From Chara braunii (Eukaryota; Streptophyta; Charophyceae; Charales; Characeae), in the NCBI GenBank assembly GCA_003427395.1, contig BFEA01000452.1, forward strand, positions 598,697 through 660,297: a stretch of DNA of 61,601 bases. Direction: 5' to 3'. The notes under the pieces are model-generated. The model did no database searches and had not been told where the DNA came from. It was given only the letters and a program-made list of their open reading frames with translations. The stretch's first letter is position 1. Every line of letters begins with the position of its first letter. The position numbers and the translations under genes were made by a program. Below, one piece after another: positions 41,826 to 56,419 of the stretch.

Positions 41826-44805
41826 GAGGGGGAAGTAGTGTGATGACCCGTCCAAACATGGACTGAAACACACAGCTGATTTCTGAGTTTTGCCCATAGA
41901 CTGAATACCCTGCTGAGTTTCCCGCTTGCTACTAAGTCTGTGTGTGCACGCTTGCTGGACTTCATGTCTGTCTGAGTGCTGGTTGGCTTGAGTGTGTGTG
42001 TGGCCATTGTCGGCGCGAATACCCTTACAAGGGTATCCGCCCTGGTTTTTGCAAGTGACAGAAAACGAGTTTGACCCGGAATTGTTGAGAAGGCCGCGCG
42101 ACTTGCGGCAGTGTGATGACTATAGGTTGGCTATGAGGTCTAGAAGTAGAGAGTGCGTGGGCGCGCAGGGTTTGAGGCGCGCGAGATTTCTTTCCTTGTC
42201 GTTGATTTTAAAGCCGGCGCGGACGCCGGTCGGCTTAATTTTGTTTTATTTTTGTTTTTGATTAAGTAGGAATTAAGGATATTTTCTTTTGATTTGTACG
42301 TTTGACCGAGGCGAGCGCGCGTGCGAGGGCGACGGCATCGACAACGACGGTGCGACCTTGTGCGGTAAATGGGGCGGCGTAGGATGGCGCGCGGGGGCGG
42401 CTACAGCACGGTTTGGGTAGGCCGGCGTGGATACTTAGCGGCCGTGGGTTTGGTTGCAGGCAGAGACGATGCCCAGGCCATTTTTCTGACCCAGGCGCTG
42501 CGTCGCATCACCTTATATTGGGTTTTGTGTAGGCTAACTCCAGACTTGGGGCTAGCCCTATTGGTTACAGCATTGGATTTGGGAGACGGAGGTTCGAGGA
42601 TCGAGGCCAGCAGGCATCGGTGCAGCAATTACAGCGGAGCGTCGCGAAAGGAACTGATGGGGTTGAGGGTTGCCAGGGCTATCCCCCTCGGTTTTGTCTG
42701 CAGGCGCGGCGGCGGGCCCGATTCGCGGGGCCATGTGTGAAATTCGCGGGATTGCTTGAAGTGCAAGTGCAAACTGTTTTCGTGACTGCGCCGAAGTTGT
42801 AGTTTTTTTATATATACCTCCTTTCTAATTTTTGACGACGTCCCGTGTTGCCTTGGGACGTGGTACCGTGGGTATAATTAATACCCAAAGGCCTAGCTCA
42901 GCGGGTACACCCATGAACTGTTGGAGCACAGGCCGCGTCTGGCCCAGATGATGGGGCCTGCCGGGTACGACCACACATTTTGGACTGCCTGGGGAGGCAG
43001 CGCGGGTTTGGAGGAGGGTCGTTCGGCCTTTGGCAGTACATCGGGGCACTGCCCTAGTCGGAGTCCTTTGGGACATCCGTTGAAATTGGAACGGCGCCGG
43101 GGAGTCTAGTGCGACACCTGGGCAAGGCCGATGAGCATAAGACGGGGTGAACTTCCGCTTCTCGGTTGTTTGCCTCGGTCTTCAGTCAGCCTAGTCTCCG
43201 TGCGGGCCAGAGTGGTGTATGCGTGGTGAGTGGGATGCGTCCTAGTCGACCGACGACGAGCCCTGCTTGGGACTTCAGCCCCCCAAGATGACGGTTCGTG
43301 TGTGGGTCCGATAGGCGTATTACCGCACGTACCCCCTATGCTACAGCGAACGAGAAACGCCCTCGGCTGGTCCACCTTCGCGATTGCAACCGAGTAGCTT
43401 TCGTACTGTGGACTGGTAGCTCGGCGGGGATACGCCCACCGATGGGAGGTGACAGGTGGAGGTAAGTTGTGCCTCGCGTAGGCCCTATCCTGTCGTAGGG
43501 GCTCGCGAGAGGTATGGCTGGCGCACTCGGCCGGAGCGGCCTAAGGAAGCTCCATTTGTGCGTTCGTGTCGAGGTGGGTCCAACTCCTGCGTGACGCGGC
43601 CGAGAGGGTCCCGCGCTGCCACGTGCGGTGCCGGACCGATGCGCCCGACACCGTGCCTGTCTGAGTGCTGGTTGGCTTGAGTGTGTGTGTGGCCGTGCCT
43701 GTCTGAGTGCTGGTTGGCTTGAATGTGTGTGTGGCCCGCAAGGGCACTTGCTCGTTCATTGGGCCCTCAGGGCCGGTACTTACCTGTGGCTGTGACATTG
43801 CGGGATGGCAGCAGGAAAAACACTCAAGTAGCGGGTAGGCTGGTACCGCACCCTGAAGGGGTAGATGTGCGGGTACTGGAGGCCGAGCAGAAGAAGACAA
43901 AAGTGGCATTTTTAGAGGCCCAGTAGTTGTAGGTTAGGTCTAGGCGGATACAAGTCCAACCAGTCTGGGTCTAGGGCCTGTACGGGCAATATCAGAGTCT
44001 GCAATGATGTTTCCCTCCGAAAGGGAGGAGGTACCGGTTGCTTGGAAGGCCGAGCGGCCTGGAAGTCACCGCCTGAAGAGGCAAGCAGGCCGCTATATCT
44101 CCCAGCCGGGCGAAGAGCCCGGCCTCTTTTTCGGTGTGCAAGTTTGGCGACACACCGGTTGGAGCACCGGTTGGAGCAGCGCTATCCAAGAGCAGCGCTG
44201 CTGGGGGAAGGAGAAGGACACGGAGGAAGAAGAAGGACAGGAAGGGGGAGGAGCCCCAGGGGTACTTATCTGGCTATGGTGGCAGCCATCTTCATCACCT
44301 TGGTGGGCGCTGCAGCAGGGAGCCCCCAACTGGCGAGAGTTACACCAAGAAGCTTCGAGGCAGGGTCGGGCATGGCGGCCTGAGCTAGAGCAGCCATAGC
44401 TGCTTTGGGTTGTCCTTTGGGCATCTGGGCAAGGCCTAGTAGTCCGCCATAGCCCCGGCCTATGAGAGTGAAGAGTGGGAGGGGCGGCCATGGCTATGGT
44501 GGACCTTAAGTGATACCTGCAGTAGAAGAGGAACTCGGACATTGATTCTGGATCAGCCATTCAACATTGTATTATTATTTCTTGTATGAATAAGAGAAGG
44601 GAGATAAGGAGGAGGAGATTGTTGGGCGAAGAAGAAGAGCCTTGTCATTTGTCTGTGCTGGTGTACATCATCTTCTTCTTCTTTCTTACTTCTTCTTCTT
44701 CTTCTAATCCTCTCTCTCCTCTGAAGTTCATTCATTTCTTTCTGCAATTGGATTGCATTGTACTGTCTGATGGATGTGTATCTCGAAATTGGTCAGGATC
44801 ATAAG
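41826..44805 (+). repeat. Polypurine tract and 3' LTR of element D, split by a 1.6-kb insertion
   Basis: GAGGGGGAAGTAG (41826-41838) precedes TGTGATGACCCG (41839). The LTR is interrupted at 42004-43650 within its 42-bp minisatellite and ends ATAAG at 44805. Antisense it carries AGGTAAGT near 43780. The right flank AGCTG (44806-44810) matches the flank of the half LTR at 2100-2104 in reverse. Confidence 0.88.
42008..43650. mobile_element. 1643-bp TG...CA element (probable solo LTR) nested in the D 3' LTR
   Basis: The ends are TGTCGGCGC and GCGCCCGACA, near-perfect terminal inverted repeats with TG/CA termini. The flanks CCAT (42004-42007) and CCGT (43651-43654) form a 4-bp duplication in which the left copy looks CpG-mutated. 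Very GC-rich, with a T-run and TATATATA (about 42802-42815) that could be a promoter. No coding region is recognisable. A stretch TAGCTCAGCGGGTA (42893) resembles a tRNA A box. No second copy is in the window, so an LTR rather than a DNA element is a best guess. Confidence 0.6.
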
Positions 44806-44810
44806 AGCTG

Positions 44811-44949
44811 TCTTAATTCGTCACAAAGTAATTTCAGTATCTGGGGTAAATCTGATTCATCGTAGGTATTTGGCACAATTCGATGGATCGTACCAAGCAT
44901 CGTGAGGATTCTCGACCTCACGGAACCCTGAAATGTCGCAATGTACGCA
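44811..44949. other. Low-copy sequence right of element D
   Basis: AT-balanced sequence with no repeat relative in the window; probably the original target locus of element D. Confidence 0.4.
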
Positions 44950-47420
<2,471 letters not shown>

Positions 47421-47675
47421 TGTTAGCGGCTACGTGGCACCCTAGGCCGCGGCCGCAGGATCCGAGTCCGCGGCCAGGATCCTAGGCCGCAGAACCGCGG
47501 CCGGGTCCGTGCGCGGCCGCGCAGGCGGGCGCACGCCCTCAAAATCGGCGCGTGCCGTTGGCCTGCGCACGTCCGCCGCTGCAGGCCTATGCACAAAAAA
47601 AAAAAAAAATCGAAAATTTGGGGGGGCCTGATTTCTGATATGTGAAAAAAAATTAACAAAATAGGAAAAAAAATG

Positions 47676-47715
<40 letters not shown>

Positions 47716-47732
47716 GATTGATTGATTGATTA

Positions 47733-47775
<43 letters not shown>

Positions 47776-47777
47776 TT

Positions 47778-47813
<36 letters not shown>

Positions 47814-47840
47814 TTTTTTGATTGATTGATTGATTGATTG
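47421..47840. repeat. GC-rich patch then (GATT)n microsatellite
   Basis: 47440-47525 is rich in CCGCGGCC and GCGGCCGC words. From 47677 a (GATT)n tract with occasional T-runs reaches the N gap. Confidence 0.9.
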
Positions 47841-48616
47841 NNNNNNNNNNNNNNNNNNNNNNNNNNNNNNNNNNNNNNNNNNNNNNNNNNNNNNNNNNNN
47901 NNNNNNNNNNNNNNNNNNNNNNNNNNNNNNNNNNNNNNNNNNNNNNNNNNNNNNNNNNNNNNNNNNNNNNNNNNNNNNNNNNNNNNNNNNNNNNNNNNNN
48001 NNNNNNNNNNNNNNNNNNNNNNNNNNNNNNNNNNNNNNNNNNNNNNNNNNNNNNNNNNNNNNNNNNNNNNNNNNNNNNNNNNNNNNNNNNNNNNNNNNNN
48101 NNNNNNNNNNNNNNNNNNNNNNNNNNNNNNNNNNNNNNNNNNNNNNNNNNNNNNNNNNNNNNNNNNNNNNNNNNNNNNNNNNNNNNNNNNNNNNNNNNNN
48201 NNNNNNNNNNNNNNNNNNNNNNNNNNNNNNNNNNNNNNNNNNNNNNNNNNNNNNNNNNNNNNNNNNNNNNNNNNNNNNNNNNNNNNNNNNNNNNNNNNNN
48301 NNNNNNNNNNNNNNNNNNNNNNNNNNNNNNNNNNNNNNNNNNNNNNNNNNNNNNNNNNNNNNNNNNNNNNNNNNNNNNNNNNNNNNNNNNNNNNNNNNNN
48401 NNNNNNNNNNNNNNNNNNNNNNNNNNNNNNNNNNNNNNNNNNNNNNNNNNNNNNNNNNNNNNNNNNNNNNNNNNNNNNNNNNNNNNNNNNNNNNNNNNNN
48501 NNNNNNNNNNNNNNNNNNNNNNNNNNNNNNNNNNNNNNNNNNNNNNNNNNNNNNNNNNNNNNNNNNNNNNNNNNNNNNNNNNNNNNNNNNNNNNNNNNNN
48601 NNNNNNNNNNNNNNNN
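47841..48616. other. Assembly gap, 776 N
   Basis: Run of N bounded by two different microsatellites. Long ORFs reported across it contain unknown residues and mean nothing. Confidence 0.99.
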
Positions 48617-48691
48617 CACACACACGCGCGCACATACACACACACGCACACACGTACACACACACACGCACACACACACACTCACACACGC

Positions 48692-48751
<60 letters not shown>

Positions 48752-48814
48752 CGCACGCTCCCGCACGCCCACACACACACAAACACACAGCACACACAAA
48801 CGCGTACACAAACT

Positions 48815-48849
<35 letters not shown>

Positions 48850-48850
48850 A
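48617..48850. repeat. (CA)n, (CT)n, (GC)n microsatellite cluster
   Basis: Alternating CA-rich, CT (48693-48735), GC (48736-48753) and CA (about 48815-48847) tracts. These purine-pyrimidine runs can adopt Z-DNA. Confidence 0.97.
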
Positions 48851-49762
48851 ATCAATCCATCAATCAAGCCTTTTTTTTTTAATTTCTTTTAAAATTTTGC
48901 ATTTTTATTTTTTTAAAACACCTCATTTCCCTGCAAAAAACAAAAATCCAATTCAAAAAAAAATACAGGTATACTCAGGGAACATATATCTCATGATAAA
49001 AAATGGCAAAAAAAAATTCCTGCTTTTCTTTATATATATATATATATTTTTTGTTTAAATCGATTTTCGTTTTTGATTTTTTAAAAATCTTAAACAAAGT
49101 CGGATTATCGTCACAAACAGAACTGCCCGGTAAACCGTTGGCAGAGAGAGAGAAGAGGACAACAAACGAGGGGCTGTGAATATATATATATGTGATGATA
49201 TATGATATATATATTTGACGATATATATATTTTACGTATTTTTAGGGGGAGAAAAAAAATATTCAAAAACCGGGCCGCGGACTGGGCCTCATTGGCCGCG
49301 GCCGCGGCCGAGAATCTCGGCCGCATGCCACATAGGCTAGCGGTGTCTGCTCTTATCAGCACCAGAAGAAGAAGAAAAAAAGAAAAAGAAAAAGATTTCA
49401 AAATTCAAACCGAGATAACACCGCATAAGCACGAGCAAAGCATTGAACTCACATCACAATGAAAGCCCTCTTCTCTTCTCCAATCACCGATGTCAACAAT
49501 GGAGCCTTTCTATGTCGGCGCTCAGCGCCCAAACTACTGACAGACAGCTCCTATGAACCTAGGCTCCTAGCTACAACAGATCTGCAATGGAGTCCTTCAG
49601 CCCAATGACGAGTGAAGACTCCGAGTGACCGACCCGCTGCTTCTTCACCAGATAAGTGCCTCGTCGCACCGCTCAGCCCCCGTCCTATCCAACCACTTCC
49701 TCATGCCCAAGGACCACTGGTATCCCCCACGCGGCTTCTGGGCGTGCTGCCCGGCTTTGGCT
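48851..49762. other. AT-rich then mixed sequence left of element E
   Basis: 48885-49255 is A/T-rich with TATATA tracts (49030-49047, 49178-49230). 49265-49325 is a GCGGCCG-rich patch with a 21-base palindrome (49304-49324). The remainder up to the element E boundary has no clear gene; it may be old LTR sequence. Confidence 0.4.
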
Positions 49763-49767
49763 GTCAC

Positions 49768-50864
49768 TGCAAGGAATATGAGTGTGAGCGATATACATAA
49801 AACCAAGTTGCGAAATCACACAGCTGAGCAAGTAGTAGTATCCCAAGTAGGGAGTACAAATGCACCGAGAAAACCATCCATAGAGAGCAATACAATGAAG
49901 TATTAAGCCAACGTCCAAGCCCGTAGGCCACACCAACACAGTATCCAGAGTCGCTCTCGCTACTGGCGCACAGCGCCCAGCCTACTCTACCATACTATCC
50001 TACGCTACAGCTGGTTCACACAACAGGATCACTTCGGCTCACGAAGACCAATGTACATGACTGTCCACACCGGCGACCTCTCTTCATGTACCAGGTACGT
50101 ATCTCGTCACCCTCAATCAGACCTTGATTACCCCACACAGCGCCTCACTCCCTGAAGACCACCCAATCATCAGCTGTACCCCCTGGCGCCAAGCAGCCCG
50201 GCTATGGCCGCCTGTGCCCCGCTGCCCTGCAGCGCCCCACCTCACCTCTCGCGCCCCGTCAGCGCCCTTGGCAGCAGCGCAGCATCAAGCGAGAGCGCAG
50301 CAGCACTTCCGCATTGCCAGCGCTGGCCAGAATGCCTGGCCTGGGCTGCTTCACTTCCTTTATGGAAGTGGCAGCCTGCTGCATGCTGCGTGTGGCCTGG
50401 CTGGAAGCTTCCAGTAGCTTCCGGTTGGGCCTCAGACCCTGTGCCGAGGCCAAGACTTACAGTTGAGGGCCTGGGCTCTTTACAGTTGGGCGCGGCCTGA
50501 GTCTCCAGACTTGGGCTGTTAGCTGCATCTGCGCAGGGCCCCCGGGTAGGTGCGTCGGCTGTACTGCTTTTCCAAAGGCCGACTGCCTGCCTCTCAATGT
50601 ATCGGCCCTGCTTTGTGTGTAGGTGCCCAGGCACAACTTTCGAGGCCTGGGCCAACTGAACGGCGCAGCTTAGTGAGGCTCGCGCGTTCACTCAACCAAC
50701 TGACGCGCTGCAAGAGCCTGAATACCCACATATGGAAATGTCGAATTTGGTCTGTGATGAATATTGAGGCCCGCCTTCACTTAGGGCGGGCACTTGGCTT
50801 GCTGTGGCCTTGGCCCAGAACAATGTGATGTCTGATAGGGCCACTTGAGGGCTTGTTCCTCACA
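49768..50864 (-). repeat. 3' LTR of element E
   Basis: The minus strand runs TGTGAGGAAC (50864) to CTTGCA (49768). The 584 bases nearest the LTR start (50281-50864) appear identical to 58157-58740, while the other half differs at about twenty positions. An antisense AGGTACGT lies at about 50095. Confidence 0.93.
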
Positions 50865-50875
50865 TTCCATCCCCC

Positions 50876-53800
50876 TTAGCTTCGAAAGTCCGCTGAGATG
50901 CTTGATGCTGGTGCCTTCCCCTTCAGTCTTTTCTCATAATCGGCCACGATCTGTAGAGCTGTCCTGACAAGTTCCTCCCTTGAAATCCATCGATCTTCCT
51001 TCGGATCTGTATGATGCCTGAAATGTACTTTGTATTCCCTCGCAGGTTTCGGAGGTCTTCCCCTGCCAGGTGGCTTAGGAACAGGCGTATCTCTGTGATC
51101 CACGATATCGTTGACGTCCACGTGGCCGTCCATGGTTGGGGGCAGCATAGATCTCCGTGATGGGAACTGTGCTGTTTCAGCGAAAGGTGCAAGCTTTGAA
51201 ACATGAAAAACAGGGTAAGTGCGTAAGTGACCAGGGATACGAATGACGTACGTGGGACCATCCAAATTATTCCCCACAATGTCCAAGACTTCCCAGGGAC
51301 CGAAATACTGAGGCATTAGTTTTCCAGAGATACCAAACTCATGTCCCAGTTCACTAGCCTTGGCCCAGACACGTTCCCCTACCTGAAATGTGGACTGTCG
51401 GCGATGCTTGTTCTCAGAAGCAATCATGGCTTCTTGAGATTTCTTGATATGTTCGACAGTCTGCTGCAACAGTTTCTCATACTGGACACCAAATCCAATG
51501 GTTCCAGGGGTTGCAGCAGTTCAGTTTTCAGGCAGGAGGAAGTCTATAGCAGATCTAGGTTTCCACCCCAGATGTAGCTGATGGCACCGATGGTGTTGTG
51601 TACAACGTTGTTGTACAGACTGACGATGAGAGGTAATTTCTCATCCCAGTCATCCTGGTTGGGCTTGATGTAATGCCTCAGCAGATGCTGCACCACTCGG
51701 TTCATCTGTTCAGCCTGCCCATTTGCTTCGGGATGATTCCTAGAAGTCATATGAAGTTGGCTGCCCATCTGTTCAGCGGCCTTCTTCCACATCTCGCTTG
51801 TGAATCTCACATCTCTATCACTAACGATAGTCTTTGGAAGTCCAAAATCACGCATTCAGTTGTCCATGAACAACTTGATGACATGCTTAGTTCTGGCAGT
51901 CTCTGGCATGACGATTAGTCTAGCATACTTAGTGAACCTATCTACTATGACGAAGATGTGCCTTTTGCCATTCTTGCTGGTCACGAGAGTATCCATGAAG
52001 TTCAGCAAGAATGGGTAAAGGCTTGAGTAACCCAAGCGGAGCTTGAGTTCGCGGTTTGTCCCGCTGACAGACCTGACAGGTCTCCACGTACTTCTTCACA
52101 TCGTCAAGCATGTTAGGCTACCAGAATCGCTGTACTAAATTAGCACTAGTCTTCTTATAGCCGAAGTGTCCCATTGCGTCGTGGCACTCTCCTAAAAATA
52201 AACTACGCAAAGTCTCTCTAGATGGTACAACTAACCTCTTGAACCCCGCCTTCTCAAGAAAGAACAACCCATCCACCATCACAAATTCATCAGTGGTGGC
52301 CTTATTTTTAGCCTATAGTTTGTTGATGATGTCCATCGTGATGGGATCTTCCTTGTAGGCTTCATCCAACGATGGAGTTACATCTTCAGATAGACCAAAC
52401 CCAGAAATCAGCGCACCTAGGTAATCTGCCCTCCTAGACAATGCGTCTGCAACCTTGTTCTACTCCCCCTTTAAATAGTCTAGTTTGAAATCATATTGAT
52501 CTATGACTTCAATCCAGCGTTTGAGTGCGTCGGAGAGAACTGGTTTAGTCTTGATCCACTTGAGTGTCTGATGGTCAGTTCTCAAGTAGAAGAACCTTCC
52601 TAACAGGTAGTGCCTCCAGTGAACAAGTGCCTTGTAAAGAGCGTAGAGTTCCCTCTTGTAGGTGGACTTTGCCAACTTCTTTGAAGGCATCTTTTTGCTC
52701 ATGTACTCGATCGGTCTCAACTTCTTCCCTTCCTGCTGAGCCAGCACTGCGCCAATCCCATATTGGCTTGCGTCAGTGGTCACAACGAATGGCCTTTGCG
52801 GGTCGGGTACCATAAGAACTTCATGATGCGTGAGAGCATGCTTCAAACGCTTGAAAGCTGCCTCACACTCGTCGGTCCAGTCCCATGGTGTGTCGAGTCG
52901 AGTTAGATCAGTCAAGGGAGATGCGATTGTGCTGTAATTCTTTACAAAATTGCAGTAATAACCACACATTCCCAAGAATGAACTGACCTCAGTCACAGAC
53001 TGGGGTCGTGGCCAGTCACGTATGCTGGCCACCTTTGCATCTTCCGGCCTAATTCCATCCGCGGATACCTCATGACCCACGTACAAGATTCGAGTGCGAC
53101 CAAACTCGCATTTCTCAGAGTTTATCTTATACTTGTGTTGTCGAAGGAGTGAAAGTACTTTGTCTACATGTTGAGCATGCTCCTCAACAAATCTACTAAA
53201 GATAAGTATGTCGTTGAGGTACACGACAACAAACTTGTCTCAGTAGTCATGGAAGATCCTATTGATGGCGTGCTGGAATGTACCCGGCGCATTGCAAAGG
53301 CCAAAAGGCATCACCGCAAACTCGTACAGACCGTACCTGGTCTAAAATGCAGTTTCGTGCTGGTCCTCTGGTCTTATGGCAATCTGATCATAGCCGGATC
53401 TTAAGCCTATCTTTGTATAGTACTTACACCCCTGCACCCTATCCAATAGGTCGTCGATGCGTGGTAGAGGCTCTGCGTTCTTAACGGTGATGGCATTGAG
53501 GCCTCTATAATCAATGCACATCCTTAGTGTTCCCCCTTTCTTTGGAACAAACAATACTGGTGAGCCAAAGGGGGAAGTGCAGGTCGAATCCAACCCTTCT
53601 CTGTGAGCTCTTTCAGTTGTCGCCGAAGTTCATCCAACTCAGCTGGAGCCATCCTATAGATTCTACCCTTAGGTGTTTTACTTCCTGGGATAATCTCTAT
53701 GGCATGGACAATCTCCCTGTTTACGACTCCTGAGGGCTCCTCGAACAGATCAAGGTACTTAGCGACGATGGTCTCTATCTTTGGGGGTGTTTTAACGGCC

Positions 53801-54549
53801 TCCCCTTTTGCAGAGACATAGACTAAGTACATTCCTTCCTGTTGGTCCTGTTTATAATAATTATAAAAGGCAGATGCACATAAGCACTCATAGGAGTCTA
53901 CTAACCTACTGGCTTTGTACTTGGCCAGTCTCACGGTTCTCCCACTAGGGAACTCATGCTTCAACACCTTCTTGTCCCAGTCAAACTGGGGTTTGGCAAC
54001 CTCGAGGTAGTACATGCCCAATAACATGTCAAAGGGCAACTCGTCGCTCACCAGGAATGATATCTTGTGGTTTATATCTCCTCCTGGGTAGGAGAAGGTG
54101 CAAACTACATCTTTAACGTAGTCCTCCACCATCATGCGCTCTTTGTTGGCCAAAGTAGATGCTACCGGTCTACTAAGGCGCTGCACCCGGTCCTTTAGGC
54201 ACAATCTGTCAACGCAGTCGCGACTTATGAAGTTTCGTGTGGAGCCAATGTCTACGAAGGCGCCGCACTTGCTACCACCCACATCAACTTCCACAACGAA
54301 GTGCTCCCCTCTAGGACCTCTACTCAATGCCACCCAAGACTCACGAGGGTCCCTTGCAGACCACTCACCTTGAAGTTCCTCTAAGGCCTCAGACACATCC
54401 AGCGTACAGTGTATAGTTGGGTCCGGATGCGTCTGCGGGGTGACTAAGGAGTCAATAGCTTTGGCCATCTCTTGAAACGGGGAGGGTACATCACCCGCTT
54501 CAACGAGTGTAGAAGCAGCTATAACTTCTACTGGCCCTAAGTGTTTCCC
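50876..54549 (-). pseudogene. pol of element E (PR-RT-RNase H-IN-chromodomain)
   Basis: The -1 frame opens at the GGGAAAC heptamer and is unbroken through the protease (AFVDIGSTRNFISRDC, about 54255) to the RT N-terminus near 53560. RT continues in 53593-53342 and 53224-52460, where the catalytic box reads YLND instead of YLDD (about 53207). RNase H (TTDASQYGIGAVLAQQ) follows. The integrase zinc region (about 52440-52040) has several stops. The core is in 51855-51544 (VSDRDVRF, HPEANGQAEQ) and the tail in 51469-50876, with GRGRPPK and chromodomain-like EYKVHFRHH. At least four frame interruptions are present. Confidence 0.9.
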
Positions 54550-56351
54550 GAACTGGAGCTCGTAGAGGCCCCAGATTGAGAAGAAGAGAACCCACCCTTA
54601 GGAGGGATCTTCTGCGATACCTTCGCGTTCTTGCATTTAAACTGTGTGTGACCATACTCACCACAGTTAATACAAGCACCACGAGACCAAAGGTCCCGCC
54701 ACACTTCTTGATCCAGACCCGCTCTGACCCAAACAACTATTTTGTTTAGGTTAGCGGCCTGCCCCTGACTCCTTTGTTGACCGCACTTGCCACGACCAGT
54801 TGCCTTAGTCTTAACTACGGCGGCGAGGTTGCTACCCTCAGCACTCTCCTCGCCATCAAACTCTGAACCCTCCACAAGATCGGAAACATCATCGATCTCA
54901 GTTTGATTCCCATCAGAATCAACCATCATCAATCAACTACCCTTCTTCTTCCACTCTTGTGGAGTCTTCTTCTTTCTCCCATTCGTAGAAGGGGTTTGAG
55001 CTCCACCCAGCGTAGCCTCTAAGTCTAGGGCCTTCTTCCTGAATGACTCAAACGTGTGATACTCGCGTCGAGCCTCGCTGGCTAATAAATTCCTAATGTC
55101 TGTGGGAAGACATCTCAGGAACATGGTCAGCAAGACCTGTGGATTGTACTCCACTCTCGGGACGACAATCAGGCACTCTACGGTTGTGGTAAGTTCCCGC
55201 ACACACTTGTACTTTCTAGTATCAAGTTTCAGGAGCCCATCAGTGGCAATCTGTGCCTGCTGAGGGTTGTGCTAACGAGCCTCCACTAAGTCCATAAAGC
55301 TTTCTAATGTGTGGGTCTGCGCCCAATCATGCATGTTCCTGCCGAAGCCCTTTGAAGCTACCAATCCGTTTAGCCAACGGGCTGCTGAACCCTCTAAGTA
55401 GGATGCAGCAGTAATCACCTCCTCTTCTACCAATGTCCTCTTTGCCCTTACCCACACTAGCACCGTTCTCAACCATGTGTCGAGAGCCTCATCCTTCTTA
55501 TCTCCTGAGAAGGTTGCAGGTGGGTTCAGTGGGGTCTTGGGGTACCAAGGATATTGTTGTCCTTGTTGTGAGACAGGTGGCGACTGTGGTGTAGCGACAG
55601 TCGCTGGACCAGAAGATGAAGAAGCAACAATTTGAGATAGTGCTACTGTTAATGAAACACTTGGTGGTGGTCCTGACTGAGCGGCATAGAGGCCTGTCAT
55701 CGCTGAGAGTGGCAGCGATGGTAAAGCTGCTGGCCGGATCCCTGGCTTATGTAGCGCTTGTAGGATCTGGTCTAGAGTATCTTGCATAGCGTCCATCTTG
55801 TTGTCTATGTACGCATGCATGGAGAGGACGCTTGCCTTCAGGATCTTTCCTGTAGTGTTTAAGGCAGTGTCATCTAATGCCTCTAGCGCAGCCATGTCTG
55901 CCTCCCTACCCTCTAGACTGACACTTCTCTCTTTGATCTCTTTCTCTCTCTTAGTAGCTTGCCTAAGTTCCTCCTCTAACCTTAAGTGGATCCTCTCTAC
56001 TTGCAGGAGCTCCATCTGCTTCCGGGTGCGTGGAGGCGGCGAGCTGAACTGCGAGCCCGCCATTTGACTAGTGCCAACCCCTGACGTACTGGAGATTGAT
56101 TGTGAACTGGTCGGCATGCCTAGCCCTTGACCAGTTGAGTTCGCAGCAGATGTTGCGGAAGTAGCCATTGCTACAGCTCTAGCTGCTGCTGCTTCTCTTG
56201 CAGCCTCAAGGTTACGGGCCCTAGCTTCAACCCTTAACCTTCTCTCTTCTCCCGGTTCTAGGGTCTGGAACACTCTAGGGATTCTAAGGGATGTTATCCT
56301 TGTTAACCTCCTATCGTCATCTGCACCCTCACCACCCTCTGATCCACTCAT
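54537..56351 (-). pseudogene. gag of element E with intact CCHC zinc knuckle
   Basis: The ATG at 56351 opens MSGSEGGEGADDDRRLTRIT. Order: an Ala/Arg-rich N-terminus, a coiled coil (RKQMELLQVERIHLRLEEEL), a Pro/Gln-rich linker, a capsid region (PATFSGDKKDEALDTWLRTV, SYLEGSAARWLNGL), a basic KKGS region, an acidic stretch and the CCHC knuckle CINCGEYGHTQFKC (about 54672-54631). Two in-frame stops (about 55272 and 54933; the second looks like CGA to TGA) break it. It ends SSSSGNT plus TAG at 54537-54539, directly after the slippery heptamer. Confidence 0.9.
54543..54549 (-). promoter_or_regulatory. Candidate -1 frameshift site GGGAAAC of element E
   Basis: On the minus strand gag reads TCG GGA AAC ACT TAG. 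The pol frame is exactly -1 relative to gag and has no stop between the heptamer and the protease. The site is identical in element A (10094-10100). Confidence 0.68.
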
Positions 56352-56419
56352 AGGTTAGGCAGACGTTGTGTGCACTAATGTCCTCACTGGAACCTACCGC
56401 AGCATGCGTCTGACCGGAT

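Noticed and set aside
42893-42990. tRNA gene suggested by TAGCTCAGCGGGTA
   Set aside because: Only the A-box-like part fits; no convincing anticodon arm, T arm or acceptor pairing could be drawn.
42840-43620. rDNA spacer or 45S promoter, suggested by TATATA and GC-rich sequence
   Set aside because: No rRNA coding sequence is recognisable and the segment has precise TG...CA ends with a target duplication, which fits an LTR better.
47423-49058. Long ORFs of 340-470 codons across 47.4-49.0 kb
   Set aside because: They consist of the N gap plus microsatellite translations (INQS, TH, SL repeats) and are not genes.
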